A program made the position numbers and the translations under genes. The notes beneath the pieces were generated by a model. That model made no database searches, was not told where the DNA came from, and worked only from the letters and a program-made list of their open reading frames with translations. Shown here piece by piece: positions 1 through 14,338 of a DNA stretch of 64,000 nucleotides. Every line of letters begins with the position of its first letter. Within the stretch, counting starts at the first letter, position 1. Source of the DNA: Heterobasidion occidentale (lineage: Eukaryota; Basidiomycota; Agaricomycetes; Russulales; Bondarzewiaceae); contig JBCAQO010000003.1 of NCBI GenBank assembly GCA_039111635.1, forward strand, positions 372,001-436,000. Reading direction: 5' to 3'.

Positions 1-102
1 TTTGTGTGCGACTCGTTCAACATACGCAGTGAGCCTGAGCCCTTTTCGCACTCCCAGGATGACGCTGATACTTTCTTTGCGTCTTTAGTCCCTCGGCAAT
101 AA
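1..102 (+). CDS. possible 3' end of a gene cut by the window edge
   Basis: Frame 1 is open from the first base to a TAA at 100-102 and encodes 33 residues, a polar and acidic tail ending in SLVPRQ. Codon use looks coding-like, but there is no family signature and no start, so this is only a candidate C-terminus of a gene beginning left of the window. It could equally be a chance open frame. Confidence 0.3.
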   Translation, partial: FVCDSFNIRSEPEPFSHSQDDADTFFASLVPRQ

Positions 103-794
103 CGACATTCATCAACCCCTCAATGGCATATGCATCTGGTGGCGAACATTCTGCATACCGCTATCTCCCGGGGGTGCCTTGGGGGTCGGGGTGCGGGATT
201 ACCGACCACGATGACACGGCACATCGCGGATGGCATTACGAGGCGCCTGTAACGGCATGATGCACTACGTATATGGTGCAGATGTCAACGCAAGGCAGTC
301 TCTCATCCACACCGATATGCTACATCCATGATGCGCTCAAGTATTTTATTTCTATGGGGGAGGGGACTACGGCAGCTTGTTTTGTAACAATTGGAAAACA
401 AACATACCATTTTCATATCTCGAGAATGACCCGCCTTGCCAATTGGGCAGGCTGTAAAATCACCGCGCGCCCTTACAATGTCGTAAACAATAAGCAGACA
501 ATGGCTTCGGTTGCGCAAAGTACCAAGAGCAAAATGTCGGCCTCTCAAAGGCTTAAAGGAATTAGCCAGACCTAGCCAGTCCTCGTTTTTGGCCCTCGCC
601 TGATAGCGGATGTGGAAGAAACCCATGCAAGCTAGGTATGCAAATAATGATTAGTATACAAAATACGTGCACGTACGCGTCTATATGCCAGGTCCCATAG
701 CCCCAGATCCTCGCCCTTCTCCCCCAGCTGCTAGCCATCGCTCCACACCCTCCCCACTGCACCTCCTTGCACCCTGCACTCCAGCCGCCCGCTA
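103..794. other. intergenic, no gene recognised
   Basis: Contains small open frames on both strands (for example 273-575) with no recognisable protein, no splice pattern and no match to neighbouring genes. The right part is the 3' flank of the STIMATE-family gene. Confidence 0.5.
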
Positions 795-2548
795 CTACGA
801 CCCCCACACTTCCGCGACCTCCCCCCTCTTCCCCTCCATCCGCCTCCCCGTCCACTCCTCCTCCCCAACCCTCCCCGCCCAGTCCTCGTCCCACTCCCAC
901 TCCCTGCCCGCCTGTGCGCGTCCAAGGCCCAGGCCCTGCGCACCGCGCGCCTTCCCCGCGCGGCCCTTCCCCGCCGCGCCGCGCTCGCTCATCGCGACGA
1001 CGTCGGGCGAGTTCAGCGCCGGCGGCAGCGGCGAGCGCGGGAGCAGCGGCGGGGGCGGCGAGCGGCGCTTGCGCGACACGCCGGGCCCGAGGAGCGTGCG
1101 CGGGACCGAGGCCGTGTGGCCGTGGCCGTGACCGTGCCCGTGGCTGAAGGCGGGGACCGGGGAGAGGCTGGAGCGACGCGCGGGGCCGGTGAAGAAGCTG
1201 TGGATGGAGGTGGGCGAGCTCGGGGCGGAGGGCGGGGGCGGGTAGGCGTGCAGCGCGGCGATGCTGTCTGTCGCGCGCGGAGTGGGGGAGCCCGACACGG
1301 AGCCGGGGCCCGAGCCCGAGCCGGAACCCGACGCGGAGCCGGGGCGGGACTTGCGCTCGCCGTCGTTCGACGGGCGGCGGTTGATCTTGACGTCTGCGGA
1401 GTGTGAGCGGGAGCGCGGGCGCGTGCGGCGCTGGGCCTCGATGTCGCGCCTGCCATCGTCGAAGTCCGAGTCGTCGGAGCCTGCGTTGTCGTCGGACGAC
1501 GGGCGGAAGAGGGGCTCGGCGAGGGAGGAGCGCGGGGAGTCGTTCAGGAGGACGGCGGGGGTGGAGGTCGGGGTGGAGGCTTTGACGATGGAGTCGATGA
1601 GCCAGAATTGGAGGACGTTCATGAGGATGGGGAAGAAGCCCATCGTGCTGGTCGTGGTCGCGTGATATGATCAGTGGCGTGATTATTGTAGAGGGTAGAA
1701 GGAAGAGCATACAATATGACCTGGAGCACGTCGTCGTTGCCGAGCCAGCTGAGGAGCCACTCGCCGAGCTTAAATATCCCGGGCCAGAGGGCGAAGAGGG
1801 CGACGACGAGGAGTTTCATGGAGGTGAGGGAGAAGACGTAGACGGCTGCCTGACGGATCCAGAATTTAAAGGAAGGTGGGGTGCCGTATTGGCCGGACTC
1901 GAAGCCTTTGAGCATGAGCTTCTCGGCCAGGGCCCAGGTGGCGACGTGAAGGACGAGGTAGATAAGAGCCACGCCTGGCAAGGATACCCATGAAATGAGT
2001 AACGATGAGGAAAATAAAAGAGGGAGAAGGGGGAGAAGGGATGCAGGCTCACCGATGGTTGTATCCAAGAGTATATTCAAGAAATAGAATACGCAGGCGT
2101 TGCCCGCAGAACGATGCGATCCAACGTCTGAGATGAAGACGTTGACGCCATGCACGAACATTTGGCCGACAATCTGTTTCGACACATCGAACAACCTATG
2201 GCGTCGTGTTCAAGCCGAATGCATAAGGCCGCTGGGCACATCGCGGGGCAGAGGGAGGAGGACAAAGAGACAGACCAGATACGCCATGGGCGTTTCGGCT
2301 TCTCGCGCTGCCGTTTGAAGAGCAGCGAGGCAATCACGACTATGCCCATCATGCCTTGGACGACCTCAAAACAGAATGGTCAAACGGAACAGAACGAACG
2401 CGCTTCAGGAATTGAATCGCGAGCGAGGGGGTGTTTCTGAGATGCGCACCAGAGCGGTTGGACCGAGGAGCTGACATGACGTCTGGTCGACGGGATAATC
2501 CTCTGGCGGGCCTCCCTCTGGGGGGATGCTGGCCGCTGGCAAAGGCAT
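795..2548 (-). CDS. STIMATE-family (TMEM110/YPL162C-like) multi-pass membrane protein
   Basis: Five exons were reconstructed: 2548-2450, 2364-2276, 2195-2053, 1974-1713 and 1647-795, giving about 481 aa. The first exon encodes only 33 residues and carries the family motif CQLLGPTAL. Later blocks are IVVIASLLFKR, the conserved FDVSKQIVGQMFVHGVN core, and LQVIFTMGFFPILMNVLQFW across the last junction. Several hydrophobic helices (GVALIYLVLHVATW, MKLLVVALFALW) are followed by a long Ser/Pro/Gly-rich, mostly disordered tail from about residue 215. Known members are ER or vacuole membrane proteins; mammalian STIMATE promotes STIM1 activation at ER-plasma membrane contacts and yeast YPL162C is vacuolar. 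The acceptor of intron 1 reads GAG, an uncommon but usable site; the exon before it is required by the conserved motif. It is divergent from sec18 with 231 bp between the start codons. A decayed copy lies at 13.9 kb. Confidence 0.9.
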
Positions 2549-2779
2549 GAAGGGGACGGAGGGGGGATGTGTTCGGACGATGTGCGAGGCGTTGGCAAGC
2601 GTCGGGCGGCAAGCAAGTAATGACCCTTACGTAACGGCATGATGTCCCCGAGATCGACTGGCAGCGGCACTGCACCGCCCATCCTCCACGTACACACCCT
2701 CCTCCTCCTCCTCTTCGCCATCGCACTCACGACGCACATTTCACGATATTCGGACAATATTATCCTAGTTTGATCCTCC
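2549..2779. promoter_or_regulatory. divergent intergenic region shared by STIMATE-family gene and sec18
   Basis: Two start codons point away from each other across 231 bp, so core promoters and 5' UTRs of both genes must lie here or overlap the first exons. No clear TATA box is visible, which fits housekeeping genes. This is inferred from layout only. Confidence 0.5.
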
Positions 2780-5774
<2,995 letters not shown>

Positions 5775-6191
5775 GCGCCGCCTCTGTGGTATTTGTTTGT
5801 TGTATGGACCATGGCAGCTTGAGTTACGCGGATGTACGTGTAGGAACTAGTTATTATTTAATGCATACACACACGCCTCGCGTGTCCCACATGTATCGGC
5901 ATGTATTATTTCCAAAGCAACACGCCGGGAGCGGGGAGGAAGTGCTGGTATAGTATATCATTGCGGTATCATAGACAGCATGCAGCATAAATAGAGCGAG
6001 ACGATGCTTCGAGGAGGATAGCCAAGACGGTAACCAAAAAGGATAGGGAAATACAGAATCGACAGAGAAATACGCAGAAACCAAAAAAAAAGAAAACAGA
6101 CGAAGATGAAGATGAAGAGAGATCCGAGGACGACGCATAGCCCCCACCCACACGCCCACACACGCACACGCACACGCACTCACCCACGCGC
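5775..6191. other. convergent intergenic region with CA-rich stretch
   Basis: Lies between the sec18 stop and the stop of the Uds1 gene. It holds A-rich sequence near 6080-6100 and a (CA)-rich simple repeat at about 6150-6185. No gene is seen; both 3' UTRs are expected here. Confidence 0.6.
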
Positions 6192-9100
6192 TCACTTCTT
6201 GCCCATCCCGCGGAGCTGCGCGCGCAAAGTCCCGTTCTCCGTCTGTATCGAGTTGAGCTCCTCGAGGAGCGCGATGCGCTGCACCTGCTCCGCCATGCGC
6301 ATCTCCTCGACCTCCGCCTGCGCGCGCGCGAGCGCGCCGCGCGCCTCGGCCAGCTGCGCGTCCGCCTGCCGCCGCGCGCCGTCGCCCGCGGCCGCGGCCT
6401 CCTCCGCGAGCGTGAGCGTGCGCGCGCTCAGCGCGTTGTTCGCGTCCGTCAGCTGCCGGCACGTCTCGGCCTGCTCCGCCGCCTGCATCTCCACGTCGGT
6501 CTTCTCGGCCGCGATGCGCTCCACCGCGTCCTGCAGCTCCAGCACCTGGTCCTGCCTGCGGTGCGCGCATCAAAAAAGCGTCAGCGAGCAATCCAATCTC
6601 CTCGGCAGACATCAGAGGTGGCGGAGACTCACATGGCCGCGTGGCGCTGCGCGAGCGTGAGGTTGCGGTCCTCGAGCGTCTTCACCTGCCGCTGGTACGT
6701 CTCGAGCGCGGCGTTGCTCTCCTGCGCAAGCTTCTGCGCGCGCTCCGCGTTCTTCTTCAGCAGGTCGTGCGCCTGCGCGAACCGGATCAGCCGCTCGATC
6801 AGCGCGCGGTCGTCCGCGACGAGCGCCTGTATCCGCGCCGCGAACGCCTCCACCGTGAACGCGCCGACGCCCGGGACCCCGCCGCCCGCCCCGTTGAGCC
6901 CTGCCGAGCCGGAGCCGTTCGGCGCCGCCGTCGCGGGCGTGTAGAGCGTCTTGAGCGAGCGCACGTCCATGTCTGATATCGACGCGCCCCCGGCCCCGGC
7001 CCCGTTCGCCCGCGGGCTGGTAGGCCCCGCGGTCGGCGAGCCCGTGCGGAAGCGCGCGCTGCCGCTGCTGGAGCTGGTGTTCATCCTCGCGCGCGCCTCG
7101 GGCGACGGCAGGATGCCCCACACCGGCTGCAGGATCGCGACGATCTTCGCGGCGTCGCCGGTGTACTCGACCGGGGACAGCGGCGCGCGCTGCGCCGCGA
7201 GGTCCGCGAAGCGGTCGGCTTGCTCCTGGCAGGGCCGAGCGGGGGCGTCAGCGAGGGGCAGACGGGGGCGCGTGCGTTGCTTACCCTCAGGCGCGCCTCG
7301 AGCTCCTTCGTGTCCGCACGCGCGGCGCTCAGCTCCTGCATCAACCCGCGGCGCTGCTCCGCGTCCGCCTCCACCTGCGCCTCCAGCCGCCTCCGCGCCT
7401 CCGCGTCCTCCGGCCTGCCTGCGCCGCCGCCGCCGCGCGTCTCCAGGTGCTTCCCGATGCCCGTCACGAGCGCCGACAGCGTCAGCTCGCGCGAGAACAT
7501 CGGGATGTCGTGCGCCTGCGCGAGCGCGCGCAGCTCCTCGCGCGCCGCGTCCACCTCGTCCTTCTGCCGCTCCGCCAGCTCCTCCCGCTCCGCCGCCCAC
7601 CGCACGCGCTCCGCGTCCGCAGCCGCACGCACGCGCTCCATCTCCGCCTGCAGCCTCTCCGCCTCCGCGTGGCCCTCCGCGCGCGCGGTGGCCGCGATGG
7701 TCTGCAGCTGCGCCGCCTCGCCGCTCTGCTCCTCCAGCACCTCGAGCCGCCGCTCGAGCACCTCGACCTCGCGCGCGCGCTCGTCCAGCGCGCGCCTATC
7801 CCGTTCCCACGCGCCGCGCTCCGCCTCGAGCGCGCGCACCCGCTCCTCCATCTCCTCTGCGCGCGCGGCCGCCTCCTCCGCGCGCTGCGCCTCCACCCCG
7901 AGCATCGCGTCCGCGTTCTCCTTCTCCGCGCGGACCATCGCCAGCTCCTGCGCCGCGACCGCGCGCTGCGCCTCCGCGGCCTCGAGCGCCTCGCGCGTGC
8001 TCCGCAGCTTCTCCTCGAGCGCGCCCACCTCCGCCGCGCCGAGCGGGCCGCGCGCGCGGCGCGGCGCGACCGCGTTCTCGTGGCCCGCGAACAGGTGCGC
8101 GCCGTCGAAGCGCGCCTTGGCGGACACGGACGCGGCGGCGGACGCGACGGAGGACGTCGGGCTGAGCTGCGCGCTGCGGCTCGGCGTGCTGTACCCGGAC
8201 CCTGCGGCGTCCGCGTCGGTGTCGGCGCCGCCGACGGTGGACGGCGCGGCGCGGCGCTCGAGCGCGCGGAGGGAGTGGCTGAGGACGGCGGCGCGGTGCT
8301 CGAGGAGCCGGCGGTGGGCGTCGGCGGCGCGCTCGGCGACGCGCCAGAGCTCGCGCTGGGCGGTGTCGACGCGCTTGTTGGCGGCGTCGACGGTGTCAGC
8401 GGTTTGTTTGGAGACGCGCTTGTAGGACGCGTTCATCTTGGCGAGGTTCACGGCGCCGTCGCGGATCTTTGTTTCGGTGGAGAGCTTCTGGGTGAGCGCG
8501 GTGAGGCGCGCGGTGAGCAGTTGGTGTTCCTACATGGATGTTGGGGACAAGGTGAGTACCGGCGCATATATGGGCGATAAAATGGACGGGGGGCAACGGA
8601 TGCGCGCTGTCTGACGTCATGCCGGACGGATCACATGAGCGTGCAGAGCCGACCGCATCCGTCTCGAAGGAATGCGCTCGCGCCAAGCAGCGCGCGGCCC
8701 CATGGCGACATGCACAGAGCACGCCAGCCACGTTGCGCTCATGTTCAATGCAGGGACTAGCGGCGACGGTCGGGGGTCGACTTGGTGCAATGCACGCCCG
8801 ATCGAGAGAGCGCGTTGCCTGAAAACCGTGGGCGGTGTGCGCGCTCACACCAGAGGGCCGCTCGCGCACCTCGAGCAGGCTGCCGCCCCCGCACCTCAGA
8901 GGGCACACATGGAGACGCTTGACAGACCCTGTCGAGCGCCACGTTGCCTTCATGCTCGGTGCACCAGCGGCGACGGCGACATGTGCCGGGCAGTCGAATT
9001 GATGCAACGCATGCCCGATCGAGAGGGCGCGTTGCCTGAAAAACGTGAACAGTGCGCACGCCCACGCCAGAGAGCCTCTTGTGCAACTCAAGCAGGCTCC

Positions 9101-9773
9101 CTCCCCCGCACTCAGAGAGCACACATATAAACGCGCGACAGAATCCATCCCCCGCGAAAGAACCCGTCGAGCGCACACAACAGACTGCCAAAGATCAGAC
9201 ATCACACACCTTTTTGAGCTCCTCGACGTCCTCCGCGGTCAGCACCTCGTACCCGCGGCTATCAACGACTGCCTCGGACGACAACAAGCTAATCAGCAGC
9301 TCCTCGCGAGTATCCACAAACTCAGACGCGCGCTTTCCCCCGCCGTATGCGCTCTCGCTCGCGAGCACAGACCTGCGCAGGGACAGGTTCGAGCTGCGGT
9401 TCGTGCGCGGGGACGACGGGCCCGCGACGGGCGACATCGGGACCGAGGGCTTTGGCGGCAGCGGGGGCGAGTTTGAGTTTGCCTGCGATTGCGCGCTGAA
9501 TGAGGGGTCGGCGAGGCCGTCGGGCTGGGAGCGCTGGCGCTCCTTGCGGATGAAGAGGCCGGCGGTGGTCGGGGGCGAGCGTGCGCCTGCTGCTGCTGCT
9601 GCTACTGCGGCATCGAAGGAGGGGTTCTCGCGCACGGGGCTGCTGGAGGGAGAGCTGGAGGTGGATTTGGAGGAGAGGTTGAGGGGGGCGACGGCGGGGA
9701 GGGGAGGGGAGGAAGAGGATGGGGTCGCGGTGGTGGTGGATGCACCGCCCAGGAAGCGACGGACACCATTCAT
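6192..9773 (-). CDS. Uds1 (up-regulated during septation) domain coiled-coil protein
   Basis: Four exons (9773-9210, 8529-7285, 7225-6633, 6555-6192) join in frame to about 921 aa. The N-terminal ~130 residues are Ser/Pro-rich and probably disordered. The Uds1 signature spans the first junction: ELLISLLSSEAVVDSRGYEV, TAEDVEELKK, then EHQLLTARLTALTQKL. The rest is almost continuous heptad-repeat coiled coil rich in Glu, Arg and Ala, with a Gly/Ser-rich break around GSGSAGLNGAGGG. Fission yeast uds1 is induced during septation; homologues are probably cortical or cytoskeletal scaffolds, but no enzyme activity is expected. Intron 1 is 680 nt, more than ten times the local norm, and holds a tandem duplication. 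Base composition is very GC-rich, which produces long open frames on the opposite strand that are not genes. Confidence 0.9.
8530..9209 (-). repeat. long intron with ~217-bp tandem direct repeat
   Basis: The 680-nt first intron of the Uds1 gene contains two diverged copies of a unit of about 217 bp, roughly 8703-8918 and 8930-9145. Matching anchors include CCCGATCGAGAG followed by GCGCGTTGCCTGAAAA (at 8797 and 9014) and the flanking blocks CAGCGGCGACGG and CGAGCAGGCT/CAAGCAGGCT. Neither copy has a stable reading frame. Confidence 0.75.
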
Positions 9774-9930
9774 CGGGTGCAGCGGTCAGGCGCGAAAGGA
9801 GCGAGGGGCGGGGGTGTGCAGACACAGTCAGGTCGTGGGTTCGAGCACAGGTCGAGATGCACGCAGCCCAGCAACGCCACACTGTGTGCCCCGCTGTCCG
9901 TGTGTACCGGTTGCCGGGTTCAAGCAATAA

Positions 9931-10018
9931 GCCCTCGTTGTCTAATGGTTATGACGTCAGACTTCTACGTCACGTGATTGGAATCTGGAGGTTGTGAGTT
10001 CGATCCTCACCGGGGGCT
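9931..10018 (+). tRNA. tRNA-Arg(TCT) with 15-nt intron
   Basis: The sequence folds as a full cloverleaf. The acceptor stem GCCCTCG pairs with CGGGGGC (one G-U), the T arm is GTGAG-TTCGATC-CTCAC, and the anticodon stem TCAGA pairs with TCTGG. The anticodon loop reads CTTCTA-A with anticodon TCT at 9964-9966. The intron at 9968-9982 sits at the standard place between positions 37 and 38. The exon sequence resembles fungal tRNA-Arg(UCU). A T run at 10018-10022 serves as a Pol III terminator. Confidence 0.93.
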
Positions 10019-10022
10019 TTTT
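10018..10022 (+). terminator. Pol III terminator of tRNA-Arg
   Basis: Five T residues begin at the discriminator base of the tRNA-Arg gene, the usual minimal RNA polymerase III stop signal. Confidence 0.6.
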
Positions 10023-10597
10023 CTGCTCGTCCCCTTGCTCAGTTATGCTGGTGGTTAACGTCAAATGAGTTTTTCATTGTGAGGGAGCCCCGATTGGAGG
10101 AAGAGGAGGCAGCTCGCGGAGGAGCCTACAACCACCGTATGTCCTCACCTCCGACCGGGTTTTCATTGCCCACACGTCAAGGCTGTCAATCCCCCGTCCT
10201 CAGAAACGACCACCTGCACACGCTTCCACTATTCTCACACCGCTTTCTCATGGCAATCATGCAAGGCGCGAGCGAGAAAACCCCAACGCGAGGTGGGGAA
10301 GAAATGAGGAGGGAGGCCACTAGTACGGGCCGGGTGGGCATAGATACAAACAGGTCCGTCAGCGCCGCGATTCGTATCGCACATGAAAGAGACAGTCTAG
10401 GTAGATGGGTCGGACGAAACAAACAAACAAACAAACAAAAGGCGTAGGCGTAAGTGAATGAGGATGCGAATGCGAAACGAACAAAAAAGAAGATCCTAAG
10501 ATACCAACCCCGCCCCCGCATACACACCTATCGTACCCTCTACATCGCCGATATAAACGTACACAGCCCCGGCTCCCGCCCCCGCTCCCCATAGAGA
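10023..10597. other. 3' flank of mdm34 with (AAAC)n microsatellite
   Basis: No gene is recognised. A tetranucleotide AAAC repeat of about five to six units occurs at about 10416-10438. The right part is probably the mdm34 3' UTR. Confidence 0.5.
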
Positions 10598-13149
10598 TCA
10601 CGTAGCCTGGTACGACGCGTGCCGCCGCCGCCGCCGCACGTGCGACGGGTGCAGCTCCGGCGGGTAATGCTCGAGCTCGTCCCGCGCGCGGAAATACCGG
10701 TCCATCTCCTCCGCGTCAAACTCGCTCGGCAGCACGGGCGACGCGGGCGCGTCGAGCCCTGCCGCGCGCGCGGCCCCGCCACTCCCGTCCGCGTCCGCAC
10801 CTGCGTGTGCGCCGCCGCGCGCATGCCGGCGCGGGGGCGAGGGAGGGACGGAAGAGGGGTCGGTCGCGCCCACGCCGCCGAGCCTGTATGTGCGCCTGCG
10901 CCGCGCGCGCACTGGCGCGGGGGGCGCAGGGGGCGGCGCGAGCGCGCGCGGGGGCACGGAGCGGACGGTGAAGTGCTCGAGCGCGCGGGTGTACGGCGAG
11001 AGCGTGTGGTTGGAGTGCGCGAGCGTCGCGATCTGCGAGACGTGGTTGTTGAGCGCGGGGCGGAGCACGACGGACTGCGGGGCGGGGTCCGGGTCCTGCG
11101 CGTGCAGGGGGTCTGGGAAGAGCGCGTCGAGCGGGTGCGTGCCCGCTGCGGGGGCGGAGGCGGGGTGCGGGTAGGGAGAGGAGGTGGAGGAGGAGAGGGA
11201 GGGGCGGCGTTTGCGTTGGGGCTGGGAGGAGGGGGCGGGGGCGTGCAGGAGGTCGGTCGAGGGCGGCGTCGGGACAGAGTGCGTGTGCGAGCTTGAGCGC
11301 GATGGCTGCGTGTGCACGCTCGATGGCGAGCGATACAGCGGCGGCGTGGGCGGTGTCGAGGTCGCACGCGCGTGGCCATCACGCGAGGGGCCGATGTCGG
11401 GAAAGTAAGGATTGTACATAGAGTTCGCACGGCGCGGGGCCGGATGTGGCGTCAGGATCGGAACGGGTCCAGGCGACGTGAGGCGCTCGAGCGCGGCGCG
11501 GGTGAGCGGCGGCGTCGACGCAACAGATGGGGCGCGCGCCATCCGTGACCCCCCTGCAGATGCAGGTGTCTGGATCTGTGACTGTGCGTGGACGACGCGC
11601 GGACGCGTGATGACGCCTCCGCCGACGGCAGGGAGCGTCTCGTACTCCTCCACGTCGGCGCGCGTGTCCTCGTCCTCGTCCACGTCCGCGACCGACGGCG
11701 CGCGCGTGCTGTCATCGGGCAGCATATCCTCCCAGTCGACCACGTCGTACGACGCGCCCTCCTCAAACTCGTCTTCGCCGTCGCTCGGCTCCTCCGCGAG
11801 GTCCGCGAGGCCCCTGTTCGCCCCAAACAGCCGCCCGAATCCGCCGAACACGCTCTTCGTCGGCAGGCCCTCGGGGCGCAGCCCGTACGTCGGGTCGAAG
11901 TTCTCGATGTCGGGAAACGCCGTCTCAGGCGCATCCAATGCGCGCGCGGGGCGTGTCCGGGAAGCAGAAGTCCGCGCCGCCGTTGTTGCGGCGCTGCGTC
12001 GGCTCGTACTCGCTACCGAGGTACCCCCATACAGCGATTGCGAGCGTGGATACGGCGGAGGTGGGGCCGGTGTGCCCAGGCCAAAGCTTGGCTGCAGTCC
12101 GACGGCGGGTAAGCGAGGAGCCAGGTTTCTGAGATCGGGCGCCGACATTGTCATCCTCTCCACAGACGGCCGCGACGATGCCGTCTGCGATGATGGCTTC
12201 TTATCTAGATAAGGCGCCTCGACCTTCGCCTTGACCCACTGTTGGCTGAGGCGATGGATGATTCCCGGCAGGTCCTCGCGGAACATCTGCCGGAGCTGGC
12301 CCTCGATCTCCTTCTGAATGAACTTCTGGATGACGGCGATCGAGTCGAAGGTGCTGTTGATATCGACGTTCTGGAGCGGGTCGGTCTTGAAGACGAGCGT
12401 GATGCCTTTTTGTTTGGAGACGACGAGGACGATGTACGAGTTGAGCCGGAAGTGGGAAAGGCGGAGGAGCATGGGGACGACGAGGGGCTGCTTGGCGGCG
12501 AGCATGCCGCGGGAGCCGCCCATGAGGTGTATCTCGTGTTGCTTATGGTTCAGAGGGTTCGCCTGCCATGAGAGTGTAGAACCGGCGCATGTTTGAACGA
12601 AAAAAGACAGAAAGAGATATCATGTTAGATGCGCACGCGACATGAATACAATCAGTGAGGGATACGCACCTGAACCTTCGTGCGCAACACGAGATGCGCG
12701 TCCCCGGCATATGTGAGCCGAAATATTCCACGAAACTGATCCGTCGTCAAGTCCCCGATATCGCGAATCTCAAGCTCGGGCGGCTGCAAAGGGTGTGGCA
12801 GTGTCAGCCAGTGGATCGGTTAGTTAGCCAGGTCGGTCGCGATCGCGGCCTCGGCGCACGCAGCCAGCGCTCAGATATGCGGGATATGACGGAGAGCATA
12901 TAGGAGGGGGCCGCCGAATATCGAGAGGTTGACTGTCTCGTGACGCCGAGGCAGGACGAGCGGTCGCGAGACGGTCAGAAAAAGACGGAAGAGTTAACGC
13001 ACCTGCGTGCCCATCTCCAGTTCAACAACCTCGATCTTATCCGCGATGACAGGGGGCTTCGCACCCTTGTTCAGAGCCGAGTTGAGCATCTCGATAGCGT
13101 CGGCGTGGAACTGGTCGGAGAAGCGAGGCCATTCGAACGAAAAGGACAT
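10598..13149 (-). CDS. mdm34: Mdm34, ERMES tether subunit
   Basis: Three exons (13149-13003, 12783-12670, 12562-10598) join in frame to about 741 aa. The start is fixed by the conserved N-terminus [14 protein letters not shown], typical of Mdm34. The SMP lipid-transfer domain covers about residues 1-215, with blocks [33 protein letters not shown], and [15 protein letters not shown]. The C-terminal two thirds is Ser/Pro-rich and low in predicted structure, with a basic stretch [12 protein letters not shown]. Mdm34 is the outer-mitochondrial-membrane SMP subunit of ERMES, with Mmm1, Mdm12 and Mdm10, and takes part in phospholipid exchange between ER and mitochondria. The protein is longer than the yeast form (about 460 aa) through the disordered tail, as is common in basidiomycetes. 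Confidence 0.95.
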
Positions 13150-13908
13150 GACGAGCGATGAGCGTCAGGCGAAAGCTGGCGGAATTGTTGGGTGCGAATG
13201 CGAGATATTTGTGATTGGAATATATCTGCCAGTGTTCAGACAGCGTTTTGAGGGACTGGCAGACGCTGTGCGGGGCAGAAGGACAATGACAGGACTACGA
13301 GTGGTGCAAAAAGTTGTGCGGGCGTGCTGTGGGCTATCGAAGGTTGCACACCGTCTTTTAATGGGAGTAGTACGCAGGAGAGGAGGACATGGGGATGGCC
13401 ATGCCGCCTGCGATGGGACGAAGGGAGGAGATATGCCGTATGAGGCGTTGGAGGAGAGAAAGTTGGAGACGGGTCCTGCCGTATCGTCTTCCGGGCGACG
13501 TCAGGGCCTCGAAGCGGCCTTGGCTACACCGGCTTCAAACCCCGAAAGCACTTCTCATCAGTTTTTTCAAGCACCGAAAGCAACGGTCTGGGTTTTGCGC
13601 ACAACCCCCGTTCGTTCTCTTCCCTCTCGCCCTTCAGTCCCTTCGAATTCGAGTCCGAATGTCCGCGAGTCATCTCCCCGTCCGCGGAGGACATGTTCCC
13701 TGCATTCGCAACCCTGCGACGCAACCATTCCCAACCATGCCCATCTTCAGAAGACAGAAGAGGATGAGAAAAGGCCGGGTTGAGGCCAGAGCCTACTTTT
13801 CATCTGACTATTAGAGTTGGCCTTGCCGTTTTGCTTCCTTCAGTAGATCATACGACAACGTTGCTCAGTTTCTGAATCATGAAGCACGGTTCGTTCATTT
13901 TCTTTCAC
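13150..13908. other. mdm34 upstream region with a dispersed-repeat block
   Basis: No gene is recognised. The block around 13430-13550 (ATGCCGTATGAGGCG, then AAGCGGCC, then TTCAAACCCCGAAAGC) recurs in diverged form at about 19455-19550, so it appears to be part of an old dispersed repeat. An open frame at 13007-13783 mostly lies over the antisense of mdm34 exon 1 and has no recognisable content. Confidence 0.45.
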
Positions 13909-14155
13909 AATGCCGTTTCAAAGCTACCTGCAATACGTCATGGACACTGTCGTGGTTGCCTCCCTGTTCTTCGCGCGGAGATGCCAAAGCGCCCATAGCG
14001 TGTCTGGTCCGTCTCTTTCTCCACTTCCCTCTGCTAATAGCCTTATGCTGTCCTTTTCAATTCGATGCCATAGGCTGTTTGATGCGGTGAAACAGATCGT
14101 CGGCCAGATGTTCGTGCACGTCACCGCTCTGCGGGCAATATCTGGGTATGCTACT
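13909..14155 (+). pseudogene. decayed fragment of the STIMATE-family gene
   Basis: This stretch matches exons 2 and 3 of the STIMATE-family gene at 795-2548 and also the intron between them. Peptide blocks are VVVASLFFARR (compare IVVIASLLFKRQ) and RLFDAVKQIVGQMFVH (compare LFDVSKQIVGQMFVH), with the 5' splice region GGTCCGTCTCTTT and the acceptor CCATAG retained. After MFVH about 40 bp are missing before similarity resumes at CTGCGGGCAA. Flanking exons are absent. Because the intron is kept, the copy arose at DNA level rather than by retroposition. It lies inverted relative to the parent. Confidence 0.8.
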
Positions 14156-14338
14156 TTTCGAACGTGCTCGTTGATGGGGTCCAGATTCGAGCGCTGTTTA
14201 TCACAACGCGCGACCTTAGGAAACGTTCTTTGAGTGAGTAGGCAACGTATACCAGTGAGCGCGTCCGATCTCACTTCAGCCTGTTGTCCATCATACAGCT
14301 CGGTATGCCCACACGCACAACATATCAGGTATCAAAAA

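Noticed and set aside
562..1710. 382-aa open frame on the minus strand, and plus-strand frames at 667-1665
   Set aside because: They overlap the Ser/Pro-rich last exon of the STIMATE-family gene in other frames; composition (runs of Arg, Pro, Ala) is that of GC-rich shadow frames.
6951..8580. Long plus-strand frames of 377-404 aa
   Set aside because: Antisense shadows of the GC-rich coiled-coil exon of the Uds1 gene; no motifs, extreme Arg/Ser/Ala content.
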